In this document: positions 25,801 through 34,410 of the stretch, in pieces
Position numbering within the stretch: position 1 is the first letter of the stretch
Layout of the letters: each line of letters begins with the position of its first letter
Source: a virus
Length of the DNA: 64,000 bases
Virus record (IMG/VR): IMGVR_UViG_3300019458_000021
Span: 62,001 to 126,000 of that record
Reading direction: 5' to 3' (one strand)
Notes under the pieces: generated by a model
The model's input: the letters and a program-made list of their open reading frames with translations, nothing else
The model's database searches: none
What the model was told of the DNA's origin: nothing
Program-made: the position numbers and the translations under genes

Positions 25801-28707
25801 GTCAGGCGTAACAGCATGCAATTGTTCTTCGATTGAAAGGATTGTGTTTGCCAATAGCGCGCGCATATCAACTTGTTGCCATGCAATTGAGATCTCGCCA
25901 GCAGGTGCTGCAGCAACCCAAGAAACACCGTTCCATTCAAACAGTTGGTTAAATGTGGTGTTCCAGTACAAGGCACCAATTGGAACGCCAGCCGATGATG
26001 GCGCAACGGGCGAAACAGCAATCACGTTGAAGCGATACAAAACACGAGGCGCAATAGTCTGATACCAGTAAACACCGTTTCGAATCACACCAAACTCTGC
26101 AACGAACGTTGTTAGTGGGCAGCCAGGTGGTAATATGAACGGAAGCGTTGACATGAAACATGGTGGCGCTGTCGTAGAAATCTTTCCAAGAGTACCGTTT
26201 GTTACTCGCGTGTCCGGTAAACTACACAAAATACGTGCGATGCTATCTTCTTCGGCGGCTGTGAAATCAATACCCGAACGATGACCGTCGTGATGTAGAA
26301 TTTGATAGATGTTCAACTTCGAATCGATGTCTACAATCGGTTTTGTCTTTGGTCCGAGTGCAAACATTGGAACTGTTGCAACCCAATGACGTACACCAAT
26401 ATCGGTTACATTGTCGAACGCACTTGTATCAACATACACTTGGCCGTAGAAGTCGTTCGCTTCATAAGCGTCTTGAATCGTTTCGTTGATGAATCCTTGC
26501 AAGTCTGTGATTGTTTCCGTGTTGATTGTTGACAACATTGTCAACACGTTCTTCGTGTATAGTTCTTTAATCGCTAACAACAATGATGCATACTGTTGTT
26601 GTGCAAAATCAATGATGCCCAACGGGGTCACAACAGTCTCATTTACTGCAGAAATCAGAGTATCATAACTATCATTGTGCTCCTTGATCGTACCACCCAA
26701 CGAATAGTTGAACGACCCCTGCGTCAAAGCAGAAACTGTTCCGCCTGGGAATGCAAATGGATTTGGTTGTTCAGCAATGATTGATCGGAAATGTGAGACA
26801 AGCTCTGAGTAGGCAACAACCGCGCGGTTGTGATGCTCCGGATTGAATCGCCACTGATCAGGTATTTCCCAGTCACCAGTAGGATCGCCAACAGGCAGAG
26901 GATTTCGATTGCCGTCGACCCATTCGGGAATGTAAACACCACCAGTCCAATCGCTAGGTGGACCAGAAGTTCCGTTTGTGTATTGCGGGACGCTACGCCA
27001 AATCGTCGTCAGTGTTGGATCAGCTCCTTCGATACAAACAACCGGTGTTAGAAGGGAATCGTCCTGTTTCGGCTGAGCTTCTGTTGACCATGTGGTGCCA
27101 TTAGATCGGAAGACAATCTGCTGTTCGGGATCATAGTAAATGCTGTTAACAATTGTGACAAGATATGCAGGAGGATCTGTGCCAACAAACGGTGCATGCG
27201 TTTCAAAGCGATCGTTCGCATCTTGAATGACAAACAACGATTGCCATGCGTCACCATCCCATTGTTTTAGGACTTGTGTGCTGGTGTTATACCAGTAATC
27301 ACCCGACTGCACACGACCATCATGCAGGCGATAGCCGTAGATCTGACCATTATCTTCTGCAAGTAGGAACTGTTCGAATCCAAACTCCCGGCCACCATCT
27401 GAAACTGTAATACGCTTCTGAACAGAACGATTGATTGGCGCCGATGGATCTTCTTGGAAAGAAAAAATTGGCGATGCTTTGATGATTTCTCCCGTGCAGA
27501 CATTGTACACGTTGAACAACGGATACTGATTGATCAATATCTTGGCTTGTTCGTTTCGTTTGTATGTTTCACGTGCAAGATATTCTGGTTGAGTACCAGC
27601 AATCACAGCTGCAAGGAATGTCACTTCATCTTCAATTGTACGAACAGGAACATACTGTAGACCCATGTCACTCAACGAAGCCGGACCAACTTCAATGCGA
27701 ACAATGTCATATTGTGTCAGTGGTGTTGTAAAAATGATCTGCGTTACATAACCGAACGTTTGAGAAGTGTAGATGCTTGTACCGACTACCGTATAGTCCG
27801 GAGTACCGACAGTTGTTGTTTCTACATACTGACCATACTGACGAACATCGTTAACATATACACGAAGTTGGTCTTGTCCGGCAAGCGCAAACAGGGAACG
27901 GCCAGTCGTAATTGTACCAGAAGCGTTTGCTGCAGCAGGAATTGTTTCGTTGACGACAATGTTTGTATTCAGACCAACGTTTGTTGCCGACAATACTGTG
28001 TAGATGCCGTCGCCACCGCCCGTGTTGTCTGGAATGACAAACGACATGTTTGGGAAAAAGAATGATGCAAAATTGCCTGTAATTTGCCATGTTCCGTTAA
28101 CACCCACGATCACACCATTGATCGTAAATGCTGTCTCATTGATGAATTGGAATGAGGCATCGAGAGGGATAGTCGTTACGCCAACGCCCGTGACTGTTGT
28201 CTCTTGGAAATACTGGCCAACAGTCATTGGACCAATAGCTGGATTGCCGAAGAATGAGTATGGATCGCCGTCTTCTATCGCACGACGGAGCAGCGGGTTA
28301 CCGACAATCGATCCTTCCGCAGTAGTCACTTGTGATGCGGTGTTCATAACCCAATGAACATGATAGCCGCGCCAGGTGTCGCCAAGACTTGTCAAGCTCG
28401 GTTCAAGTCGTAAGTGTGTTGGACCACCACCGGTTGGGTACGTTGCAAAAAATACATCAACAGCTGGACCAGCCTCAATCAGTTTCACAATTGTTACCAT
28501 ATAGCGGCCTTGGACATCCGCTGGATCAGTTGGACCTCCTTCACGGTAAATTGAGTAGTCGACGGTGAATGTATTGTTCGTCACCGGCAGATCAGACTTC
28601 ACTAAAAAGTGAAAACCCGGAACAAATGTGTCTGTATAGTTTGTGTCACGCGCCTCAGTTTCTGACTTGTCAAACAAGTACAAGAACCATTCTGTGCCTG
28701 CCCCACC
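19816..28707 (-). CDS. giant baseplate wedge-type protein, gp7 position (main part)
   Basis: 2963 residues in the second frame of an interrupted gene. It has no credible start of its own: the 5' end of its open frame is a TTG at 28893 without a ribosome binding site, inside the coding sequence of the upstream segment. Joined to 28709-30427 it would give about 3536 residues, versus 1032 for T4 gp7. It holds NTG/YTV modules, YW-motif units (YYWNTSTQVLKQWDGDAW-like, LYWNTTFNQLFEWNGVSW, MWYEKSTGFIFIWDGTQW) and a long C-terminal conserved part. Placed directly downstream of gp6, it probably forms a baseplate wedge arm or peripheral structure. Confidence 0.8.
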   Translation of the reverse strand, partial: GGAGTEWFLYLFDKSETEARDTNYTDTFVPGFHFLVKSDLPVTNNTFTVDYSIYREGGPTDPADVQGRYMVTIVKLIEAGPAVDVFFATYPTGGGPTHLRLEPSLTSLGDTWRGYHVHWVMNTASQVTTAEGSIVGNPLLRRAIEDGDPYSFFGNPAIGPMTVGQYFQETTVTGVGVTTIPLDASFQFINETAFTINGVIVGVNGTWQITGNFASFFFPNMSFVIPDNTGGGDGIYTVLSATNVGLNTNIVVNETIPAAANASGTITTGRSLFALAGQDQLRVYVNDVRQYGQYVETTTVGTPDYTVVGTSIYTSQTFGYVTQIIFTTPLTQYDIVRIEVGPASLSDMGLQYVPVRTIEDEVTFLAAVIAGTQPEYLARETYKRNEQAKILINQYPLFNVYNVCTGEIIKASPIFSFQEDPSAPINRSVQKRITVSDGGREFGFEQFLLAEDNGQIYGYRLHDGRVQSGDYWYNTSTQVLKQWDGDAWQSLFVIQDANDRFETHAPFVGTDPPAYLVTIVNSIYYDPEQQIVFRSNGTTWSTEAQPKQDDSLLTPVVCIEGADPTLTTIWRSVPQYTNGTSGPPSDWTGGVYIPEWVDGNRNPLPVGDPTGDWEIPDQWRFNPEHHNRAVVAYSELVSHFRSIIAEQPNPFAFPGGTVSALTQGSFNYSLGGTIKEHNDSYDTLISAVNETVVTPLGIIDFAQQQYASLLLAIKELYTKNVLTMLSTINTETITDLQGFINETIQDAYEANDFYGQVYVDTSAFDNVTDIGVRHWVATVPMFALGPKTKPIVDIDSKLNIYQILHHDGHRSGIDFTAAEEDSIARILCSLPDTRVTNGTLGKISTTAPPCFMSTLPFILPPGCPLTTFVAEFGVIRNGVYWYQTIAPRVLYRFNVIAVSPVAPSSAGVPIGALYWNTTFNQLFEWNGVSWVAAAPAGEISIAWQQVDMRALLANTILSIEEQLHAVTPDFAETAFDYSSLTPDVSEQAFFDEYTEDQFFAFVAARRIRAPFENVLYNPSDAFTWNYVYSNLTTPPTFSISPGLAGSWQQLYTLWYNTPYPHLEPWKLQGFADKPDWWDAFYLETNGTRRWIYNHGTTTGMWENIRVGTIPVGGTAPDGSPGTGLPGQVTLVYNYFSVNISDGVIQGNYAPDDLLPPYYTTVSSIVRSFFTSLSTEIVAPGANYAFGDGGPVEWQWLVSGEHVYDPLVIAFRMQPVRFMHYAWGIDFIRVNNLQIDPTFCQVYNHEDALFHGDIYNNDVSFLARGLNQWYVNYDRFVGYDTNKEFRILWTAWDPLLSYQFSGIIDTSTLEVSNKYFDVGPQDYNVLLANMGVIKDMWSDAFEVVVLNMPPQLVQYNSQTQWKLEIETLASIPRDVSYYDVINYPFTVDILTNTATIFRYTITGALSVSNLLEVDGDHVTDFPPDQEFDVINSTGNDGSYTVVASIYDPSVDRTRITTLEPLPSSIANGLIDFPLSVLPWQTGDLVFVTSSKLLPAPLVPNQPLYIIRLNNRQFRVAESPNAALAGVPFVWTTTGTGDLNVGQVDSSFQVFGGAGPSTEIWYHYALDKTKVRTFIPPYSIAGIQRLINIIDGYAAYQKDIGVLYNLSDFTELDPETGRTVNWQLEEERFIDWAFRLRRTRMSVADKYQFTVTDLAANTMTFSGQVPMWQPGTAILMSSTGLLPEPFIANTPYYYNPTGVSGEFRLSTTRMLNASIVDVLTNGSGVMFIAPQSRPISFPSFELNAARNNVWIDTPQGVLSDVVQGPYADIRVQQTIFDQYARPISADKLLVFREDKQSRLAMRTELPNDTVPPSISTADPYNYIHMGGAHLFIEGYEHICLFNDYTTSNQILYDSFLGLTAQRFGMDFYEKNDFSLRPTLGGYYLLGGKYRRNIEGQTVDSQNYYDTYGLKELTKVGLNSRQLLGYRAGSQPYLDLLNTNAKTQFVFYRGMIQAKGSTNAIKAYINSRRFVDAKIDEFWAWKIAQFGDVRPRVYPEIKLFASDGQVDDVRLEFLTDTEASDTAQVEADEAMGFKIVTFSNQDRWIDAPEQRVLLDNSILFLDSQVTTLTTIYASDVVPTAGEETVDMWYEKSTGFIFIWDGTQWVQTTDVPVKITTVAGDIYIQLPTFADTVRVTNRDLVVAGDLRNYTTAYMIEGTGADEFSRINSEVIRFTTTGFTDIIMIFTINPGKTKNSPAKIIDYVAGTVLTNVPMWDPARGYHSPTAVHNVDIQNAVDPALYTNTLNPNDISQQPWNQAETQTVWLDTATLAYRPYYDDVVLPDLNDRLYNWGRLADWGDVRVYQWVESQFTPEEWAATAVDETNDTAIASNDKITGTPRMTTFFRERTPISATVNVGTDEIAGVNTLSIGDEVVLVVNGTITPTRPTTGANPDLFDSLATSMTAVVTITVVPAVFETSPAIATVTFYDTPAVVPTTLTNLAIGSYDFTLAVNGGAAIDYTITITSASTTVTQLAALMQTALTGVPTTVEAVESTIVITTFDLQLPLTTTTTLAGSTKYFATLGTTSTITKLSDTENGTPFEYGTAGIGTLEVVPAFKATSWVRKPIVSQKIIPIIDGYTLPVPATFTLDSDLFASGDVVNMYVNGVVVETGLVVDNSLEISNSTSLTINDIVTVVRPIPVLTEEQITFDPDTTDDGTTHTQFKQQTEYTQRVVTIDNVTRSLFYFWVENRLNKIEDRNDALPLIQVAQQIEQIPTLYLVVQRPEDDPTLADRFGYGITFGIIYSAPWIYDQYPVIPVFYRQAIIRKAADFIRTDDRYEVRFTRDLTLRDTLDDGPTPLNLKNKHEEWLAIRRSQGANIDRRLWDRLTESLIGYKLADPSVRVPALERTLYDEISGTDTQYGLGVDQSFTDGTLSLQTVIAYLEDPNNDFYPLDINSFFATFSFDTSENIATAMDAIYNTFGTEHVNNIWFNCLLDALSVKSKYREIFKTSWVALHGIRVLEVAGIFDD

Positions 28708-30427
28708 CCTGGTCAGCAATCCAGCCTTTGACTGGCTCAAGTTCAAGTCGTGTTGGCTGGCTAGTTGTTGCTGAAAACACACCACTTGTTGTTGGACGAT
28801 ACTTCCAACTATATGTGACCTTTGTCCATTCGTTGAGTTCCGTTCGGGAATCGTACTCGAGAATTGGAATTTGAGCACGCCGGACACCGGCAAATGATTG
28901 CACTTGTGACTTGTGAATCCAACGGTTTTGTTGAGTCCACTGATTGCCTTCTTGAAGGGCGTTAAAGCAACTCGTGGTTAGGTCCCATAGGACGTCCCCA
29001 AGCAACTTGTCTCCGATGAACGCCGTCCAATCCTGTACAACAGCGATCCAGGTAGTGTTAGCAGGATTACGCTGGAATAGTATGTCCTGAGTTGTATCCA
29101 ACCACAATGCCAACGCTGTTGGTGCACCATTAAAAGTGATCCAGTCAGCTTCTGTTGGCTGAGCATATGGACCAAGCAACGTATACCATGGCGGCAAAGT
29201 CTCTTGATTGTCATCCCACAACGCTAAGTCCCAACCATAATCGCCCGTACAGACGCAGTTCGTGTCTGCACGGATAATATTATGGAGCTCTGCGAGCGAC
29301 AAAATACCTGAAGCAATAGGTGTGCATGGCACCCAGTCCAAACCGTCCCAACAGAACACCTCATCTGTTGATGTGTTGACCCAATATCGACCAACGAGTG
29401 ATGGCGGTGGCTCTATAGAGCTACGAATGGCCATCGGTGATGCGTCCGGATCAAAACACACAGTTGTCTGTGATGGCACTGCATCCTCAGCACATGAACT
29501 TATGTCAATTGTGCATGTTCCATCACCAGTTGCTGTTAGCGGAATGTCTTCATTGACAAGAATTGTTGTTACACCAGCTGAAAAAGTTGTGCTTGAAACG
29601 GTGAATGTACCATTTGCACCTCCTGTATTGTCGCTAATTGTAAATGAAGCACCCACAGGAAGAACATCTCGGAAATCACCATCAATCATCCACAGGCGTG
29701 AGGTAGCGTTAACGTCGACAACAGGTGTTGTTCGTGTTGAAAGGCTGAACAACGAACTTGAAACTGTGAAGAAACGGTTCCGAATATTGATATCGTCCGT
29801 CCCTTTGATCCATACTTGGAAGCCTTCAATGAACAAACCATCGTACCGTCCGTCAATCACAACGCAATTGTTGACTACATCAATCTCGACTATTGGAAAG
29901 GTTTCGCCATACGTTTCAACCAGTGTATTGTATGCATTGAGGACGTTCTGCTGTTTGCGGCAACGGTCCTCAATCGTTAGATATTGTGGCTGGTCTGTGC
30001 GATCGTCTGGTGCCCAGTAGTAGTCGACGAAGTTGACCAACATATCGATATTAACAGGAGGAATCCAGTTGAATTGAATCGTGTTGCCCCACTTTTGCAT
30101 GCGGTCAAAGTCAACACCCATCAACGTTAACTGCTGTTGATAGTTCTTAAACGTCATTGCCGTTTCAACACTTCCAACCTTTGTGTAGATTGTCGGCGCA
30201 AGCTGGAACGCTTGCAGTTGCGGAGTTGGCTCCGGTAGTTGACGGTTTGTCAGTGATGATGGGTTCGGTTGTCCGACAAAGCCCGATAAATGTGTTGTGT
30301 CATCTTTGGTAAGATGTCGGTTGAACGACGTTTCAAATACGCTACGGTTTGTCTCCGAATGTAGAACTTCCGGAAGCAGTTCGAAGATGTTTGTGCGTGG
30401 CTGATTGTCGTGATCGCTTTTACTCAC
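28670..30427 (-). CDS. N-terminal segment of the giant gp7-position protein
   Basis: 585 residues from the GTG at 30427, preceded by AGAGGA; a TTG further upstream lies in the late promoter itself. Good-quality coding continues to about residue 573 (EPVKGWIADQG). It then becomes an unlikely Arg/Val tail, while the other frame takes over with GGAGTEWFLYLFDKSE. A YW-motif unit (RYWVNTSTDEVFCWDGLDW) and an NTG/YTV module (MIDGDF to NTGGANGTFTV) are present. It is best read as the first part of one gene broken at 28701-28709. Confidence 0.8.
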   Translation of the reverse strand: MSKSDHDNQPRTNIFELLPEVLHSETNRSVFETSFNRHLTKDDTTHLSGFVGQPNPSSLTNRQLPEPTPQLQAFQLAPTIYTKVGSVETAMTFKNYQQQLTLMGVDFDRMQKWGNTIQFNWIPPVNIDMLVNFVDYYWAPDDRTDQPQYLTIEDRCRKQQNVLNAYNTLVETYGETFPIVEIDVVNNCVVIDGRYDGLFIEGFQVWIKGTDDINIRNRFFTVSSSLFSLSTRTTPVVDVNATSRLWMIDGDFRDVLPVGASFTISDNTGGANGTFTVSSTTFSAGVTTILVNEDIPLTATGDGTCTIDISSCAEDAVPSQTTVCFDPDASPMAIRSSIEPPPSLVGRYWVNTSTDEVFCWDGLDWVPCTPIASGILSLAELHNIIRADTNCVCTGDYGWDLALWDDNQETLPPWYTLLGPYAQPTEADWITFNGAPTALALWLDTTQDILFQRNPANTTWIAVVQDWTAFIGDKLLGDVLWDLTTSCFNALQEGNQWTQQNRWIHKSQVQSFAGVRRAQIPILEYDSRTELNEWTKVTYSWKYRPTTSGVFSATTSQPTRLELEPVKGWIADQGWGRHRMVLVLV

Positions 30428-30453
30428 GTAGTATGTCCTCTGATTTGCTCCAG

Positions 30454-30459
30454 TATTTA
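30454..30459 (-). promoter_or_regulatory. late promoter motif for the gp7-position gene
   Basis: GATAAATAC on the minus strand, 27 bp before the GTG start. Confidence 0.65.
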
Positions 30460-30491
30460 TCAAGAGGAACCCTACTATTATTCCACTGATT

Positions 30492-33400
30492 TTAACCGTT
30501 TAAGCGCAAATTGATTGCATTATATGCAGGGACAATCAAGACGTCATCAACCGTAATGTCTGAGTAGAAAATCTCGTCCTCACGCGCGACCACCTCGAAC
30601 ATATCACCAAACTGGTTTTGCTCGAACAACGGGACGAGAACAACAGAACTGATGTCAACTGGTAATGCAGAGTGAATAGCAGCTGCCAATTCTGTGAAGA
30701 AGAATGTTTCACCGAACTCCCACGAAGTAATGTCGAAGAAGTTTCGAACCGTCGCAACAATCGTTGTTTTGATTTCATTGTCTGTGAGTAGCGCATTTTC
30801 CGACTTGATCACCTTCAACTGTGCTTGCAGCTGTGGAATTGCGTTTGAACCAAATAACAGCTTGAGGCGGCCAGGACGCAAAACGACGGTATCAGAAATC
30901 ATTGCATTGTCCAGCAAGTAGTTGTACGACGTGCGTAAATCAAGTGGGGTGGGTAATGGGGGTAACGACAACTCATTCTCGAGCGCCCGCTTCAGTTCTG
31001 TGAAGTAACCTTTTGTAATGATCATCATGTCGATGATGTTGCTTGCAGCCGGATCAACTAAGTGGTATCGTGGCGAACGATGGAACCAGGCAAAATTGAA
31101 GTCATCACGACCATTGTTTCGCTTCCACAAGTCTGTTGCAGCTAATTGGTCTTCAATGTAAGACGTAATCGTCTCAAACGACGTTGGAGCCGGTACATAC
31201 GGATCTGCCAACGTCAGACGCGAAAAGTATACGTAGTCCTTCACAGAAATCGTTACTTCTGTGTTTCCGCCCATGTTCAACACAAGCACAGTATCAACAA
31301 TCTGATTGGCGACAAGAGATCCTTCTTGCCAATCAACGGGCGTCGCAAGAGGAATGATGTTGCCACTTACCGTCACGTCACTTTGACCTGTGATGTAGAG
31401 AATTGGAACCGTCACTGTTGTTCCTGAAGCTGTTGCAGTTGAACTGCCAACGGTCGGTGTCTCCAGGGACAGGAAATTTGTTAACGATGAAAACAACGGC
31501 GGTGCACCATCAACGATGCTTACGGTCGATAGTGCGCCAAACGTGTTGCTCATTATGACAAGAGATCCGTCAATGATCGCCGCATATCCGTTACCGAGTA
31601 AATCGGCATTGATGTCAGTGATCAGGTTTGTATACAGGTACGTTACAGGTGTCACCACTGTAACGCTCACTGGATGCGGAACACCATCCAGTGTGATGGT
31701 GGCATTGTACGTGCCCGCTAGTGCAAAAGGCTGTCCTGTGTCAGAAATATCAATTGTAAACGTGACTTCTTGTTGGCCAGTAACTAACGTGATCAACGGA
31801 TTGATTATGTCGTTTAACATCGGATTGTCTGGTACTCGGTCACCGTTCTCATCTGCTGAGATTACGTTGAGCTTGTTAATGTCTGGCAGGCCCAGTTCCG
31901 TGCCCGAATCGATTGTTTCTTGACTCAGAACATTGAAGTTCCAGTTCTGAGTCATCAGGCCGTCACGATTGTTGTTCGCATTGGCCTGCAGAATCACAAT
32001 TTGATCATCATCTGAATTCAATGTGTCGTACTCAATCACTGACAAACCGTCGTTAGAATTCCAGAACTCGGTTGTAACACTCTGAACTATCGTACGTCGA
32101 GCATTCCGCGAAACATCGTAGATTGTTTCAAACACACTTAGCTGTTCAACGGTTATCAGCGCGTAAGTGATGAAGTCGGCTGGGTAACCAACAGTTGCAA
32201 GACCGTCAACAAAGAATGGCGGTGTACCAACGTTGGCGGGATTTGCGCTCTGCTTAACACTGTACCATTCGTTCGTTGCTGTGTTGTAATACATTTCAAA
32301 TGCAGCTGGCGCTGGAGGAGGAGCTAAGGCTGCGTTGATTCGATCGATCTCATCTTGATTGAATACTCGGCGAATGTTCGTGTTGTCAACACCATTGCTG
32401 ATCAATTGCAGATATACGTCTGTCGACGAAAGCAACGGTTCAATATACGTTGAGATCAACGTGCTTGCATCAACGACAGGTGTTGTGTTCGAGATTGTCT
32501 CATCTTCAAAGTACAGCAGTGCGTCATCACCAAACAGTTTAACGTTCTCATACGTACCGCTTGGGTCATGCCAAGTGATGTACTTACTGTCTCCGGCAAA
32601 TGTTCGGTTGAATGCTCGCAGCTTCAAAATCGAACTATCTTGCAACGGGAAGATGTTATAATCTTGTGCATTAACCATACGGTCTTGTGTGTAATAAACC
32701 GCTGGCGCAGTAACGCCAATGTGCTCGAGTTCTTCACTTGCAGATGCGTTCTGCAGTGTGTTGATCAAAGAAACTGTGAAAGTAAACGTCTGAACACGGC
32801 TGAGCGAATCAAGATATGTGAATGATAACGACTGGTTGACAATCGACGAACGAGGAATAACGATGTCTTCGTTCAAACTTGAACGAATCCAAATATCAAA
32901 CGTGCCTTTTGGAATGTCTGCGAATTCACCATCACCAAAAATCAGACGAATTTGATCGTTGACAAGCGTCTCAACTTCGTACTTGTTACGAGCGGGATTC
33001 GTGTTAAAAATCACGTTTTGAGCGTGCGCCAAGTCAACTAACTGCCACTCGCCCGACTTGATGTTTGTTGCTCGTTTGTAAGGCAATAATGCAGGCAAAT
33101 CCAATGTTACTGCTGTGTTAGGATCAATATTGTTCAACCAAACATCTGTCTCGTTAATGTTATTCGCATTGACAAGATAGATTTGATTTGGCGTAATTCC
33201 GTCAAATGTTGTGCGGAACCGTTGTATTGTACCTTGCTTGGTTAAACAGAAGAAACCTGTGGTGTCTGATTGATCACCAAGACCGTCAGTTCCGTACGTC
33301 AAGGTAAAGTTTGTGTTGTTCTGAGGACGTCGCTCAATCAGTCCTAATGCCGAGTCATGAGCGATTGGTACAAGTTCCATTGGTACTGATGTACCACTCA

Positions 33401-33998
33401 CTGTTGTCGAATATTGGAACACACCCAACGGCAGCGGCACGAGATTCACTTGGTAGAGTTCAAACACAACGTCTTGAATTTGGAATCGATCTGTAGGAAC
33501 AACCGATCCAAACGGTTGTTCAAGAACTCGGTTCATGATCAGAAGAAACTGCTGCTTCCAGTCAGGATTATTGACATCGTTCCATCGGATTGTCGTGTTT
33601 GCAAGGTTCGTACCACTGGAGTCGATCACAGGCTCGGTGGTCGTGATCGACTGAATCTTGACCAGGCCACGGGCTGGCAATGAACGATCTGCTTTGTAGG
33701 AAACCAACTTTGCCAAACGGAGAATGCTGTCACGACGTTGAGCTGTCGTGATGAAGTTTTCTTGTGCGTTTACATCGAGACGGTAAGCAATTTGCTCGGC
33801 AACATATGCAAAAGACTCGATAACAGCAATGAATTCACTACTCTCAATAAAGTCGTTGAACGTCTCAGGGAAATACAGCTGAATGTATTCAATGAGACTC
33901 TGCTTGATTGTGTTGAAATCAAACGCAGCAAAGTTGACGTTCTGGAACGCTGTGTAAACACGCTCAAACGATTCTGCTCGTGAAACTAGACGGCTCAT
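30492..33998 (-). CDS. 6: baseplate wedge protein gp6
   Basis: 1168 residues, much longer than T4 gp6 (660). The N terminus follows the gp6/J-like pattern: FDFNTIKQSLIEYIQLYFPETFNDFIESSEFIAVIESFAYVAEQIAYRLDVNAQENF, then TAQRRDSILRLAKLVSY (quoted in two parts in the protein). The middle (about residues 700-860) contains an inserted beta unit, LAGTYNATITLDGVPHPV, related to units in other virion genes here. gp6 dimers form the inner ring of the baseplate wedge. The start overlaps the gp25 stop (ATGA). Confidence 0.85.
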   Translation of the reverse strand: MSRLVSRAESFERVYTAFQNVNFAAFDFNTIKQSLIEYIQLYFPETFNDFIESSEFIAVIESFAYVAEQIAYRLDVNAQENFITTAQRRDSILRLAKLVSYKADRSLPARGLVKIQSITTTEPVIDSSGTNLANTTIRWNDVNNPDWKQQFLLIMNRVLEQPFGSVVPTDRFQIQDVVFELYQVNLVPLPLGVFQYSTTVSGTSVPMELVPIAHDSALGLIERRPQNNTNFTLTYGTDGLGDQSDTTGFFCLTKQGTIQRFRTTFDGITPNQIYLVNANNINETDVWLNNIDPNTAVTLDLPALLPYKRATNIKSGEWQLVDLAHAQNVIFNTNPARNKYEVETLVNDQIRLIFGDGEFADIPKGTFDIWIRSSLNEDIVIPRSSIVNQSLSFTYLDSLSRVQTFTFTVSLINTLQNASASEELEHIGVTAPAVYYTQDRMVNAQDYNIFPLQDSSILKLRAFNRTFAGDSKYITWHDPSGTYENVKLFGDDALLYFEDETISNTTPVVDASTLISTYIEPLLSSTDVYLQLISNGVDNTNIRRVFNQDEIDRINAALAPPPAPAAFEMYYNTATNEWYSVKQSANPANVGTPPFFVDGLATVGYPADFITYALITVEQLSVFETIYDVSRNARRTIVQSVTTEFWNSNDGLSVIEYDTLNSDDDQIVILQANANNNRDGLMTQNWNFNVLSQETIDSGTELGLPDINKLNVISADENGDRVPDNPMLNDIINPLITLVTGQQEVTFTIDISDTGQPFALAGTYNATITLDGVPHPVSVTVVTPVTYLYTNLITDINADLLGNGYAAIIDGSLVIMSNTFGALSTVSIVDGAPPLFSSLTNFLSLETPTVGSSTATASGTTVTVPILYITGQSDVTVSGNIIPLATPVDWQEGSLVANQIVDTVLVLNMGGNTEVTISVKDYVYFSRLTLADPYVPAPTSFETITSYIEDQLAATDLWKRNNGRDDFNFAWFHRSPRYHLVDPAASNIIDMMIITKGYFTELKRALENELSLPPLPTPLDLRTSYNYLLDNAMISDTVVLRPGRLKLLFGSNAIPQLQAQLKVIKSENALLTDNEIKTTIVATVRNFFDITSWEFGETFFFTELAAAIHSALPVDISSVVLVPLFEQNQFGDMFEVVAREDEIFYSDITVDDVLIVPAYNAINLRLNG

Positions 33999-34381
33999 TG
34001 GGACGCGCCTTCAAAGATGATGTTCAAGTTCAGATTGTCGATTAAGTTCAGTTCGATGTACAGTAATCGAGCAGAAGCAACAACTGTGTTTCGGTCTTCA
34101 TCAGGTACGATTTCCAGCTGCAGAAGCTCAACACGAGGATCAAAGTTGATCACCGTTTCAAGGTCTTCTCGCAAAATCCCAATTGTTATTTCGTCCAACG
34201 GCTCAAACGCCAAGTCTGGGATTCTTGTACCGAATGTAGGCATCATTACACGCTCTCCTCTACGTGTAAAGATGTGATTGAGTAAGTCCATCTTTACGAG
34301 TTCGAGATCTGTTAACGAGAATGTCTTGTTCTTCTCGTACTCGAACGAGGAATACCCTTTGTAAAGTCCTGATGCCATCAT
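33995..34381 (-). CDS. 25: baseplate wedge protein gp25
   Basis: 128 residues, like T4 gp25 (132). The conserved core is present: SLTDLELVKMDLLNHIFTRRGERVMMPTFGTRIPDL. The EPR-like motif seen in contractile systems is replaced here by text around FEPLDE. gp25 clamps the gp6-gp7 wedge and starts sheath polymerisation. Two adjacent ATGs are possible starts (34381, 34378). A late promoter motif lies just upstream and the stop overlaps gp6. Confidence 0.9.
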   Translation of the reverse strand: MMASGLYKGYSSFEYEKNKTFSLTDLELVKMDLLNHIFTRRGERVMMPTFGTRIPDLAFEPLDEITIGILREDLETVINFDPRVELLQLEIVPDEDRNTVVASARLLYIELNLIDNLNLNIIFEGASQ

Positions 34382-34399
34382 TTACTCCGAAAGTTCATG

Positions 34400-34405
34400 T
34401 ATTTA
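34400..34405 (-). promoter_or_regulatory. late promoter motif for gene 25
   Basis: CTAAATACAT on the minus strand, 19 bp before the ATG at 34381, in a 29-bp gap inside the baseplate block. Confidence 0.6.
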
Positions 34406-34410
34406 GTCGG

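Noticed and set aside
28708-28893. 5' end of the large minus-strand frame as a real N terminus
   Set aside because: TTG start without ribosome binding site, and residues here are a shadow of the better upstream frame.
29262-30020. 252-residue open frame on the plus strand
   Set aside because: Antisense to the well-supported N-terminal segment of the gp7-position protein.
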